Assembly (NCBI GenBank): GCA_964387075.1
Contig: CAYLVB010000002.1
Coordinates: 1-64,000, forward strand
Direction: 5' to 3'
Origin: PALSA-968 sp964387075
GTDB lineage: Bacteria; Bacteroidota; Bacteroidia; B-17B0; Aurantibacillaceae
Length of the DNA stretch: 64,000 nt
Part shown: one piece after another, positions 48,761 through 56,561 of the stretch
How positions within the stretch are numbered: position 1 is the first letter of the stretch
Layout of the letters: each line of letters starts with the position of its first letter
The notes under the pieces: model-generated
Seen by the model: only the letters and a program-made list of their open reading frames with translations
The model's database searches: none
What the model was told of the DNA's origin: nothing
Made by a program: the position numbers and the translations under genes

Positions 48761-50031
48761 AAGCAAAGACACTGGCGCTTTTGTGTATTCTCCTGGCGCA
48801 CTTACTGGCTGCCCAGCACGCGCGTCTCGACTCGGCACTTTCCCTGCTTCCTTACGTACCGGCGGATACAGTAAAGATCAGGCAGATCCTGTCTATGAAT
48901 CGCCGTATGGCCGCAGAGGGTAATATAGCAGGCGCCATCGAAGTAACTGATAAAGCGGTTGCAGAGGTGCAAAAAGCCAGGCCCAACAAGCAATTCCTGG
49001 TCTTCCTGCAGCGCATGATCGATGTATATATCAATCATGGACATTACCCCAAGGCTATGGAGCTGTGCTTTACATTGAAGCACATGGCCGAGCAGATCAA
49101 AGAAGGGTCGATCAAAGGAGACGCCATCAACAGCATGGGCATTATCTATTGGTACGAGGGAGAATATAAAAAAGCGCTTCCTTTCTTTGAGGACGCGCTT
49201 AAGATCCAGGAGAAGTTGAATGGAACCAATTCAGCCGCGGGCATTCTGAATAATATGGGACTTGTTTACAGGCAAATGGGAGACTTCGACAAAGCCATTG
49301 AGTACTACAAGCGATCGATCTATTACAGCAAAAGGACACGGCGCGAGCAGGCTGAGGCTAACGCATACAATAACATAGGCATTGTTTATCAATTGAAGAA
49401 GGAGTACTTCAACGCGCTTTTGTATTTCAATCTTTCATTGGATATAAGAAACAAACTGAACGATGAGATCGGCATCACCACCTCTTTGGGGAATATCGGG
49501 ATGGTGCATTTTGAAACGAAGAAATATGCAGAGGCCGAGGATTTTTTCAGAAAGGCATACGCCATCTCGCAACGGATCGACGACATGGAAGGAATAAAGG
49601 AGATCAGTAACAATATGCATGAGCTGTACCTCGCAAAAGGTAATTCCGATAGCGCCCTGAAATATTATAAGATCTATATCTCGGCGCGAGATACGTTGAT
49701 CAACGAGGCCACGCAAAGAGACGCCCTGAAACGGGAGATGGAATACAAATTTGAGAAAGAACAGGAGAAGAAGACCATCCTTGATGAAGCTGAGAAGCGT
49801 AAACAAAGGATTTTCACTTTCTCTATACTGGTGATCCTTTTCCTGATCTCGGTCTTTGCTGTCTTATTGATGAAACGGTTTCGCATTACCAGCCGCCAAA
49901 AGAGGATCATCGAAGTAAAGAATAAGGAGATCCTCGATAGCATTCACTACGCCAAACGCATACAGCAGTCGTTATTGACCAGCGAGCAATACATTACCAA
50001 AGCTATAAAGAGATTAAAAGGAAAGAACTAG
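48757..50031 (+). CDS. TPR-transmembrane sensor stub ending in PP2C-linker motif
   Basis: 424 residues from the ATG at 48757 (overlapping the previous stop), with signal-peptide-like N-terminus MKAKTLALLCILLAHLLAAQ. Seven or so TPR units (INSMGIIYWYEGEYKKALPFF, LNNMGLVYRQMGDFDKAIEYY) are followed by a coiled coil, one membrane helix (FTFSILVILFLISVFAVLLM), and NKEILDSIHYAKRIQ. It stops about 20 residues later. The TPR part is presumably periplasmic; the tail is cytoplasmic. The stop overlaps by four bases with the convergent FtsX-like gene. Confidence 0.8.
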   Translation: MKAKTLALLCILLAHLLAAQHARLDSALSLLPYVPADTVKIRQILSMNRRMAAEGNIAGAIEVTDKAVAEVQKARPNKQFLVFLQRMIDVYINHGHYPKAMELCFTLKHMAEQIKEGSIKGDAINSMGIIYWYEGEYKKALPFFEDALKIQEKLNGTNSAAGILNNMGLVYRQMGDFDKAIEYYKRSIYYSKRTRREQAEANAYNNIGIVYQLKKEYFNALLYFNLSLDIRNKLNDEIGITTSLGNIGMVHFETKKYAEAEDFFRKAYAISQRIDDMEGIKEISNNMHELYLAKGNSDSALKYYKIYISARDTLINEATQRDALKREMEYKFEKEQEKKTILDEAEKRKQRIFTFSILVILFLISVFAVLLMKRFRITSRQKRIIEVKNKEILDSIHYAKRIQQSLLTSEQYITKAIKRLKGKN

Positions 50032-51254
50032 TCTTCCGCCATCACCAGGTTCTTGCGCGTAAACACCCTTACCGGGTAAATGGCCGCCAAAAAACCAATA
50101 AGAAGTACGGTGACCGCTATGGCGATAAAATCGCCGAACCTTGTTTCTACAGGGTAAGCATCGATGATATAACCTTCCTCAAAACGGATGAAGCCATATT
50201 GTTGTTGCAGCAGGCATAAGCCGTATCCTAAAAGAATCCCGATCACCGAACCAATGAAAATGATCATCAGGCCTTCGGTCATGAAGATCTTCCTTATTAA
50301 GGAAACATCCGCCCCAAGCGCAGAGAGGATTTTGATGTCTTTCTTTTTTTCAATGATCAGCATGGTGAGCGCGCCGATGATATTGAAGGTGGCTATCAAC
50401 AACACAAAAGCGAGGATGATGAAGGTCCACAATTTCTCGGTCTGCAGGGTTTTGAACAGTACATCGTTCTGCTCGTATTTGTTTTGCACCAATAAAGCGG
50501 CGCCGGCTATTTTTTTTATCTCTTCTTCAACCTTCCCCGCATCAGCTCCCGGCTTCAACGATATCTCTATAGCTGAGACCGAATTCTTCGGGTATTCCAG
50601 GATATCCCGGGCGGTCTCGTAACTGATGAACGAATAGGTGAAGTCAAAATCATCGTTGATCCCAAAAAGACCCGAAGGATAGCATTTTGCTTCGTTAAAA
50701 GCTTCCTCAGGATTTAAACCTGAGCTGTGTCCCCGTTTAGGACAATACACACTTATGGGTGTGAACATATCACTTAATCCAACTCCTAAACGATAGGCCA
50801 CGCCTTTTCCTAAAACAACCTGATTCTCTTTCGCGTTCGGTGCCAGGAAATTCCCTTCGGTAAGTAAGGTGTCAAAGCGCGTTACTAACAAAAAATTCTC
50901 ATCCACGCCTTTTATCTTTACGATCTGCATGCGGTTGTCGAATTTCAGAAGCATGTTGTCGTCGAGCGTGCGCGAGACCGAAGCCACGCCGTTAACCTGT
51001 GTGAGCGGTAATACCAGCGCGTCATCCGCCATAAAAACTTTCCCAGCCACCGAAGTGATCTTCATGTCGGGATTAAAGGAATTGTAAAGTGTTTCCACGA
51101 GCCCGGTTAGCCCGTTCATTCCCGAAAGAATGATCACCAAAGCCCCGGTGCCTACCGCGATGGCCAGGACGGAGATCCAGCTGATAATGGTAATAGCGTT
51201 GGTTGATTTTTTAGCGATGAAATACCGCCGCGCTATGTATAGTGAAACGTTCAA
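50028..51254 (-). CDS. FtsX-like (LolC/LolE-type) ABC permease
   Basis: 408 residues. An N-terminal membrane helix (ITIISWISVLAIAVGTGALVIILSGMNG), a large periplasmic MacB-PCD-like domain, and three C-terminal helices around ILAFVLLIATFNIIGALTMLIIEKKKDIKILSALGA, FMTEGLMIIFIGSVIGILLGYGL and DFIAIAVTVLLIGFLAAIYPVRV match LolCE-like permeases, which release lipoproteins to the outer membrane. The partner ATPase is not adjacent. It follows rbfA with one base between, so part of the cupin-rbfA unit. Confidence 0.85.
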   Translation of the reverse strand: MNVSLYIARRYFIAKKSTNAITIISWISVLAIAVGTGALVIILSGMNGLTGLVETLYNSFNPDMKITSVAGKVFMADDALVLPLTQVNGVASVSRTLDDNMLLKFDNRMQIVKIKGVDENFLLVTRFDTLLTEGNFLAPNAKENQVVLGKGVAYRLGVGLSDMFTPISVYCPKRGHSSGLNPEEAFNEAKCYPSGLFGINDDFDFTYSFISYETARDILEYPKNSVSAIEISLKPGADAGKVEEEIKKIAGAALLVQNKYEQNDVLFKTLQTEKLWTFIILAFVLLIATFNIIGALTMLIIEKKKDIKILSALGADVSLIRKIFMTEGLMIIFIGSVIGILLGYGLCLLQQQYGFIRFEEGYIIDAYPVETRFGDFIAIAVTVLLIGFLAAIYPVRVFTRKNLVMAED

Positions 51255-51255
51255 T

Positions 51256-51591
51256 TTATTTTTTCAGCAATTCTTCGATCTTCATGGCGTAATCCAGGGA
51301 ATCGTCAATATAGAAATGCAGCTCGGGTATCACACGCAATTGTTTTCCTAAAGCATTGCCTACACGGCGACGGATGTCTTTATTCTTCTCGTCCACCAGT
51401 TTCATCACTTCTTTAGCGTTCTTGCCCATGATACTTAAATATACCTTAGCCAAACCCAGGTCGGGTGTAACGCGCACCACGGTCACCGTAATAAAAGCGC
51501 CGCCAAAAAGATTACGCGATTCTGCGCGGAACAATTCCGAAAGTTCTTTCAGTAATAATTTATTTACTTTACTCTGCCTGATGCTGTCCAT
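51256..51591 (-). CDS. rbfA: Ribosome-binding factor A
   Basis: 111 residues of the KH-like fold that binds the 30S subunit and matures the 16S 5' end in cold conditions. The start MDSIRQSKVNKLLLKELSELFR and the typical VRVTPDLGLAKVYLSIMG strand-turn match. Normal length. It directly abuts the cupin gene upstream (no gap) and precedes the FtsX-like permease by one base. Confidence 0.92.
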   Translation of the reverse strand: MDSIRQSKVNKLLLKELSELFRAESRNLFGGAFITVTVVRVTPDLGLAKVYLSIMGKNAKEVMKLVDEKNKDIRRRVGNALGKQLRVIPELHFYIDDSLDYAMKIEELLKK

Positions 51592-52110
51592 TTACTTGCT
51601 CTCTTTAAATATTCTGTCCTTGCCGTCAAAGTTAGGTGCTTGTATCGATAAAACCTTGAGCGCGACCTTAGAAGTTACCTTTACCGCATGCCAGGAATTC
51701 TTGGGCACAAAGATCATATCGCCTTTCCTGATCTTGAAATTTTGTGTGTCAAGGGTCATATCCGCCTCACCCTCAAGCACAACAATATGTTCGGCGTGTG
51801 TGGCGTGCTTGTGTTCTTTTACTTCTTTTTTAATGAAGATCACAAAACTGCTGGCTTCAGGATCTGAGTATATAGAACGGCTGTAAAGATTATCAAACGC
51901 GGCCGGAGCTTTTATGGTATCCAGACTTTGGTTGTAGGAAGGCCAAACAAAACCCTTCAAATGGAGAACGCTGGTATCCTTTTCTGTCTTCGTATCGTTG
52001 ATCAGGGTTCCGTGCGTTCCTGGCTCGTTACGAACGCTGTCGTTTTTTTTGACCTGGGCCTTGAGGCAAAAAGTCAGAAAAACCAGCCATAAAAGAAATT
52101 TTCCTTTCAT
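51592..52110 (-). CDS. Exported cupin-domain protein
   Basis: 172 residues from the ATG at 52110, giving a signal peptide MKGKFLLWLVFLTFCLKAQ; an earlier start at 52155 would mask it. The C-terminal cupin barrel shows HKHATHAEHIVVLEGEADMTLDTQNFKIRKGDMIFVPKNSWHAVK, with the two His-containing cupin motifs (HxH-type and a downstream WHAV), so a metal site is likely. Predicted periplasmic, substrate unknown. First gene of the rbfA/permease unit. Confidence 0.8.
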   Translation of the reverse strand: MKGKFLLWLVFLTFCLKAQVKKNDSVRNEPGTHGTLINDTKTEKDTSVLHLKGFVWPSYNQSLDTIKAPAAFDNLYSRSIYSDPEASSFVIFIKKEVKEHKHATHAEHIVVLEGEADMTLDTQNFKIRKGDMIFVPKNSWHAVKVTSKVALKVLSIQAPNFDGKDRIFKESK

Positions 52111-52195
52111 CCCGTAAATATAGCATTTCCAACCCTTTTCACCTCCGAAACCCAATAAAAAGGCCCTTTTCCTTGGTTTTATATAATGCTTGCCA

Positions 52196-52203
52196 TATAT
52201 TTG
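52196..52203 (+). promoter_or_regulatory. -7 box TATATTTG of the methionine operon
   Basis: A perfect TAnnTTTG element about 36 bases upstream of the riboswitch. Confidence 0.65.
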
Positions 52204-52238
52204 TAGCGAATTAATTACCCACCTCGGTGCGTAATTAG

Positions 52239-52365
52239 TTTATCAAGAAGCGGTGAGAGAATAGGCTCTGCGATCCGCTGGCAACCAACTGGAAGTCGAG
52301 AGTAACACTCACGATTGGAAAACCGGTGCCAAATCCTACCCCGGTGAAAGACGGGGGCAGATAAA
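52239..52365 (+). promoter_or_regulatory. SAM-I (S-box) riboswitch
   Basis: The closing stem TTTATC (52239-52244) pairs with GATAAA (52360-52365). Core motifs follow the S-box: AAGAAGCGGTGAGAG, then CCGCTGGCAACC, GGTGCCAAATCC and GAAAGACGGGGGCAG. It controls the metX-hom-osmC-metZ unit in response to S-adenosylmethionine. A small hairpin precedes it at 52213-52236. Confidence 0.88.
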
Positions 52366-52379
52366 TTAAATTACGAAAA

Positions 52380-52505
52380 ATGAAAACAAAAAAGAACAAT
52401 TCTAAGAAGTCGGCCGCAAAGGTCGTTTCAAAGGTAATTAACGCAACAGCGATCATTACAGCCGTACGCATCATGTGCTGCTGTACCGCATGCCCTTGTT
52501 GCTAA
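52380..52505 (+). CDS. Cys-rich leader peptide between the SAM riboswitch and metX
   Basis: An ATG at 52380 opens a 41-codon frame too short for most callers. It begins Lys-rich (MKTKKNNSKKSAAKVV), continues with INATAIITAVRIM and ends in CCCTACPCC, five or six Cys in ten residues, just before TAA at 52503. A run of Cys codons right before a stop and an RNA hairpin (52533-52555) is what a cysteine-responsive attenuator would look like. The nucleotide position, between the riboswitch and metX, supports a leader rather than a stand-alone function. This is inference. Confidence 0.6.
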   Translation: MKTKKNNSKKSAAKVVSKVINATAIITAVRIMCCCTACPCC

Positions 52506-52532
52506 GCTAAAAGAGATTTTTAAAATGATCCG

Positions 52533-52555
52533 GGTGCTTGGCAGAACCAAGTACC
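52533..52555 (+). promoter_or_regulatory. Hairpin between leader peptide and metX
   Basis: Arms GGTGCTTGG and CCAAGTACC (one G-U pair) around the loop CAGAA, 28 bases after the leader stop and 32 bases before metX. No T-run follows, so it may be part of an antitermination or ribosome-access switch. Confidence 0.5.
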
Positions 52556-52587
52556 TTAAACTATTTATATAAATTGAGACAGAAATT

Positions 52588-53652
52588 ATGAGCCAGGATA
52601 AGAAATACATTCACGAAAAGCCCTTCCGCCTTGAAAGCGGGATAGAGCTCGCTGGTGTAGAGATCGTATACAACACCTACGGAACTTTAAATAAGGAAAA
52701 GAACAACGTGATCTGGGTTTGCCACGCCTTAACAGCCAACAGCGATGTGTTCGATTGGTGGAAAGGACTCTTTGGAGAAAAAGACTTCTTCAACCCCGAA
52801 GAGCATTTTGTTGTGTGCGCCAACAATTTGGGTTCCTGTTACGGAACAACAGGTCCTTTATCGCATAGCAACGAATTCAATGGCGCTTTGTATTCGTATT
52901 TCCCCAATATCACGATCCGCGATATGGTTGCCGCCCACGAGCTGCTGCGCCAGCACCTGGGAATTGAAAAGATACACACAGTAATCGGAGGTTCGCAGGG
53001 TGGACAACAAGCCGTTGAGTGGAACATTGAGAAGCCCGAGCTGTTCACCAACCTGGTGCTTGTGGCCACCAACGCGTTTCATTCGCCCTGGGGCATTGCT
53101 TTTAATGAGAGCCAGCGTTTGGCTATTAAAGCCGATCGTACGTATTATTCCAACAACCCCGAGGGCGGACAAAAAGGATTGGCAGCCGCCCGTTCTATCG
53201 CATTGCTGAGCTATCGGAATTACCATACGTATACGGAAACGCAAAAGGAGAACACGGTAGATAAGACGGATGACTACAATTCATCATCGTACCAGCGGTA
53301 CCAGGGAGAAAAACTGGTGAAGCGCTTTAATGCCTATTCGTATGTAACGCTTTCTAAGGCTATGGATTCTCATAATGTAGGTCGCGGAAGAGGATCGGTA
53401 GAAAAAGCACTGGCTAAAGTGAAGGCAAAAACCCTGGTAGTGGGAATTTCGTCGGATCTTTTGTTCCCGCTCACAGAACAACGGTTTTTAGCCAATCACA
53501 TTCCGGTAGCGACCTACGCGACGATCGATTCTTTTTATGGTCATGATGGTTTTTTAATTGAGACCGAGAAGTTGACCAAAGAATTGAAAAAGTTCTACGG
53601 AATAAAAGAAGAGAACAAAATTTCAGGCGCGAACAAAATTTTAACCATTTAG
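52588..53652 (+). CDS. metX: Homoserine O-acetyltransferase
   Basis: 354 residues, alpha/beta hydrolase fold. It acetylates homoserine with acetyl-CoA, the committed step of methionine synthesis. The nucleophile lies in VIGGSQGGQQAVEW, and the C-terminal DGFLIETEKL region (GHDGF) provides the catalytic His/Asp. Substrate-binding ANNLGSCYGTTGPLS is present. Start at ATG 52588, 82 bases after the leader stop. The gene is under the SAM riboswitch. Confidence 0.93.
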   Translation: MSQDKKYIHEKPFRLESGIELAGVEIVYNTYGTLNKEKNNVIWVCHALTANSDVFDWWKGLFGEKDFFNPEEHFVVCANNLGSCYGTTGPLSHSNEFNGALYSYFPNITIRDMVAAHELLRQHLGIEKIHTVIGGSQGGQQAVEWNIEKPELFTNLVLVATNAFHSPWGIAFNESQRLAIKADRTYYSNNPEGGQKGLAAARSIALLSYRNYHTYTETQKENTVDKTDDYNSSSYQRYQGEKLVKRFNAYSYVTLSKAMDSHNVGRGRGSVEKALAKVKAKTLVVGISSDLLFPLTEQRFLANHIPVATYATIDSFYGHDGFLIETEKLTKELKKFYGIKEENKISGANKILTI

Positions 53653-53699
53653 CAATTCATCAATCTACAATTTAAAAAATCTAAAATTCAATAATTAGT

Positions 53700-54956
53700 A
53701 TGAGCAAGTTACAGATAGGATTATTCGGTTTCGGTTGCGTAGGGCAGGGACTTTACGATGTATTATCCAAAAGTTCCGGCTTCCGGGCCGATATCAGCAA
53801 GATATGCGTGAAGCAGAAGGACAAAAAACGTCCCATAGACGAAAAGTATTTTACTTTCGACCGCTACGAGATACTCGACAATCCCGAGATCAACGTGATC
53901 GTGGAGTTGATCGACGACGCGGATGAGGCGTATAAGATCGTGAAACACGCTTTGCAGAATGGCAAGCATGTGGTTACGGCCAATAAAAAAATGGTGGCCC
54001 ATCACCTGAAGGAATTAGTTGAACTGCAGAATAAGCACAATGTATCTTTATTATACGAAGCATCCAGCTGCGGATCCATTCCCATCGTGCGTACCCTCGA
54101 AGAGTATTACGACAACGAATTGTTGTTCAGCGTTAGTGGGATCTTCAATGGAACGTCGAATTACATTTTAACCAAGACCATTTTCGAAAGTCTTAGTTAT
54201 GCAGCCGCCTTAAAACAGGCGCAGGACCTCGGTTTCGCGGAAACCGATCCTACCAATGATGTAGAAGGTTTTGATGCTAAATACAAGGCGATCATTTTGG
54301 CCGCGCACGCTTTCGGTCTATTCGTAGAGCCGGAGAAAGTGTTTAATTTCGGCATAAGCACTTTGTCGGATTGGGATGTGACCTATGCGAAAGAGAAGGG
54401 ATTAAAGATAAAGCTCATTCCAACCATTAAGAAGCATGATGACGGAAGCGTTTCCGTATTTGTGGCTCCGCAATTTGTGAATGCGGGCAATTACTTATTT
54501 AATGTAGAGAATGAATTCAATGGTGTGATCGTGGAAGGAGCTTTTTCTGATAAGCAGTTCTTGTCGGGTAAAGGAGCGGGTGGACACCCAACCGGAAGTG
54601 CTGTGCTTTCGGATATTTCAGCTTTGTCGTATGACTACAAATACGAATACAAGAAGTACAAGCAGAACGCCAATGTAAAATTCAATAATGATGTATTGGT
54701 AAAAGTGTACCTGCGTTACGAAGATGATGCTTTCATTAGATCCTTGAAATTCGAAGAGATCTACGTGAAGCATACCAGCGATAAATTCAAATACGTAATT
54801 GGTCTATTGCCAATCGGCGAGTTGGCCAAACACCAGGAGTATATCAAGGAACACAAGCTTTTCGTTTCGCTTACCAAGGAATCGCCGATTATCCCTATTC
54901 AAAAAAAAGAAAGTAAATTAGCGGAGAAAGAATTAACGCATGCTGGTAAAGCTTAA
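53700..54956 (+). CDS. hom: Homoserine dehydrogenase
   Basis: 418 residues, converting aspartate-semialdehyde to homoserine. The NAD(P) motif GLFGFGCVGQGLYDVL, then VVTANKKMV and EASSCGSIPIVRTL of the catalytic domain, GIFNGTSNYILTKTI, and DPTNDVEGFDAKYKA are signatures. The C-terminus lacks an ACT domain and ends in a Lys/Glu-rich tail, so it is the short monofunctional type. It starts 48 bases after metX and overlaps osmC by 17 bases. Confidence 0.93.
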   Translation: MSKLQIGLFGFGCVGQGLYDVLSKSSGFRADISKICVKQKDKKRPIDEKYFTFDRYEILDNPEINVIVELIDDADEAYKIVKHALQNGKHVVTANKKMVAHHLKELVELQNKHNVSLLYEASSCGSIPIVRTLEEYYDNELLFSVSGIFNGTSNYILTKTIFESLSYAAALKQAQDLGFAETDPTNDVEGFDAKYKAIILAAHAFGLFVEPEKVFNFGISTLSDWDVTYAKEKGLKIKLIPTIKKHDDGSVSVFVAPQFVNAGNYLFNVENEFNGVIVEGAFSDKQFLSGKGAGGHPTGSAVLSDISALSYDYKYEYKKYKQNANVKFNNDVLVKVYLRYEDDAFIRSLKFEEIYVKHTSDKFKYVIGLLPIGELAKHQEYIKEHKLFVSLTKESPIIPIQKKESKLAEKELTHAGKA

Positions 54957-55353
54957 ACGATTTGATAGTGATTACGGCTTCGAGGCTACCAACGAGGCCG
55001 GCAAAAAGCTTACGCTGGATGCAGGGCCAGCTATTGGGGGGCACGGACAAGGATTTAGTCCCATGCAGGCGGTTTTGGCTGCTATTGGCGGTTGTAGCGG
55101 GATAGACATGATCAGCATCCTGAAAAAGCAAAAGCAGGAGATCACAGATTTTGAAATGACGGTTGACGGAACAAGAGAGCAGGGGGCTGTTCCGGCTCCT
55201 TTTACTGCGATCCATATTATTTATCATGTAATGGGAAATGTGGACAGGGATAAAGCCCAGCGCGCAGCCGATCTTTCCATAGAAAAATATTGTTCCGTAT
55301 CCAAAATGCTCGAAAAGAGCGCGAAGATCACCTATGAAGTAAAGGTTAATTAA
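54940..55353 (+). CDS. OsmC family protein
   Basis: 137 residues. The OsmC fold with GGHGQGFSPMQAVLAAIGGCSGIDMI (first Cys in GGCSG) and a second Cys in EKYCSVSKML; these two form the peroxidatic pair in OsmC/Ohr enzymes. Cytosolic reductive removal of organic hydroperoxides is the family role. It overlaps hom by 17 bases and is followed 3 bases later by metZ, so it is translated with the methionine genes, an unusual neighbour. Confidence 0.88.
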   Translation: MLVKLKRFDSDYGFEATNEAGKKLTLDAGPAIGGHGQGFSPMQAVLAAIGGCSGIDMISILKKQKQEITDFEMTVDGTREQGAVPAPFTAIHIIYHVMGNVDRDKAQRAADLSIEKYCSVSKMLEKSAKITYEVKVN

Positions 55354-55356
55354 TTT

Positions 55357-56517
55357 ATGAAGCATAAAGAATCAAAGTCCATACGCATACAAACCGAGCG
55401 CTCGCAGCATAAAGAGCATTCAACTCCTTTGTTCTTAACCAGTAGTTTTGTCTTCGACAGCGCCGAGGACCTGAAGGCGGCTTTTGACGAAACACAGGAT
55501 GCTTATATCTATTCACGCTATTCGAACCCCACTACCAATGAGTTCATTGAGAAGGTTTGTGCGCTGGAAGGAGCAGAGGCAGGATTTGCCACTGCCTCTG
55601 GCATGGCCTCGGTATTTGCTTCTTTAATGACCTTTTTAAGTTCGGGCGATCATGTGCTGAGCTGCGCTTCTATTTTCGGAGCTACGCATACCATCCTGCA
55701 TAAATATTTCCCGAGGTGGGGAATTTCATATTCCTATTTCGATGCGAGTGATCCTAAGGAAGCGGAAAAACTGGTCACCAAAAAAACAAAGATCCTTTTC
55801 TTAGAGACTCCTACAAACCCGGCTATCGAGGTCATTGACCTTGAGTGGGCGGGAAAATTCGCGAAGAAGCACAATTTACTTTTGATCGTGGACAATTGTT
55901 TTGCGACACCTGTTCTGCAAAGGCCTATTGAGTACGGAGCACATTTGGTCATACACTCCGCAACCAAGTACATAGATGGACAAGGCCGCGTGCTGGGAGG
56001 AATTGTGGTTGGTAAGAAGGAGTTGGTAAAAGAGATCTATTTATTTTCGCGCGTAAGCGGCCCATCACTTTCTCCATTCAATGCCTGGGTGCTCTCTAAA
56101 AGTTTAGAGACACTTTCGTTACGCGTAGAAAGGCACTGTGAGAATGCTTTATATGTAGCTCAAAAGCTGGAGGGGCATAAATATCTTGAATTTGTTCGTT
56201 ATCCATTTCTAAAGTCGCACCCGCATTATAAGATCGCTAAAAGGCAAATGAGCGCGGGCGGCGGAATTGTGACTTTCTCTTTGAAGGGTGGTTATAAGGC
56301 AGGCAGCAAGTTCATGAACAAATTGAAGATGATAAAAATATCGCCGAACCTCGGCGATTCGAGGTCTATTGCCACGCATCCTGCTTCTTCTACGCATTGT
56401 AAACTAAGTGAAGCAGAAAGAAACAAGGTCGGCATTACTCCCGGACTCATTAGGATCTCGGTTGGATTGGAGCACAAAGAAGATATCCAGGAAGATATCC
56501 TGCAGGCATTAAAATAA
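55357..56517 (+). CDS. metZ: PLP-dependent O-acylhomoserine sulfhydrylase
   Basis: 386 residues of the Cys/Met metabolism PLP family. The Schiff-base Lys is in HSATKYIDGQGRV, and substrate/cofactor residues lie in YSRYSNPTTNEF, ATASGMASV and ETPTNP. It likely uses O-acetylhomoserine made by MetX with sulfide to form homocysteine, by genetic context. O-succinylhomoserine specificity or gamma-lyase activity cannot be excluded from sequence. Last gene of the unit; ends before a bidirectional terminator. Confidence 0.9.
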   Translation: MKHKESKSIRIQTERSQHKEHSTPLFLTSSFVFDSAEDLKAAFDETQDAYIYSRYSNPTTNEFIEKVCALEGAEAGFATASGMASVFASLMTFLSSGDHVLSCASIFGATHTILHKYFPRWGISYSYFDASDPKEAEKLVTKKTKILFLETPTNPAIEVIDLEWAGKFAKKHNLLLIVDNCFATPVLQRPIEYGAHLVIHSATKYIDGQGRVLGGIVVGKKELVKEIYLFSRVSGPSLSPFNAWVLSKSLETLSLRVERHCENALYVAQKLEGHKYLEFVRYPFLKSHPHYKIAKRQMSAGGGIVTFSLKGGYKAGSKFMNKLKMIKISPNLGDSRSIATHPASSTHCKLSEAERNKVGITPGLIRISVGLEHKEDIQEDILQALK

Positions 56518-56543
56518 AAAAGGGGGCTCTTGAGCCCCCTTTT
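56518..56543. terminator. Bidirectional terminator between metZ and the T9SS gene
   Basis: A perfect palindrome AAAAGGGGGCTC-TT-GAGCCCCCTTTT with A-run on one side and T-run on the other, so it can stop both converging transcripts. Confidence 0.85.
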
Positions 56544-56561
56544 AATTTTCTAAGAAAGAAT

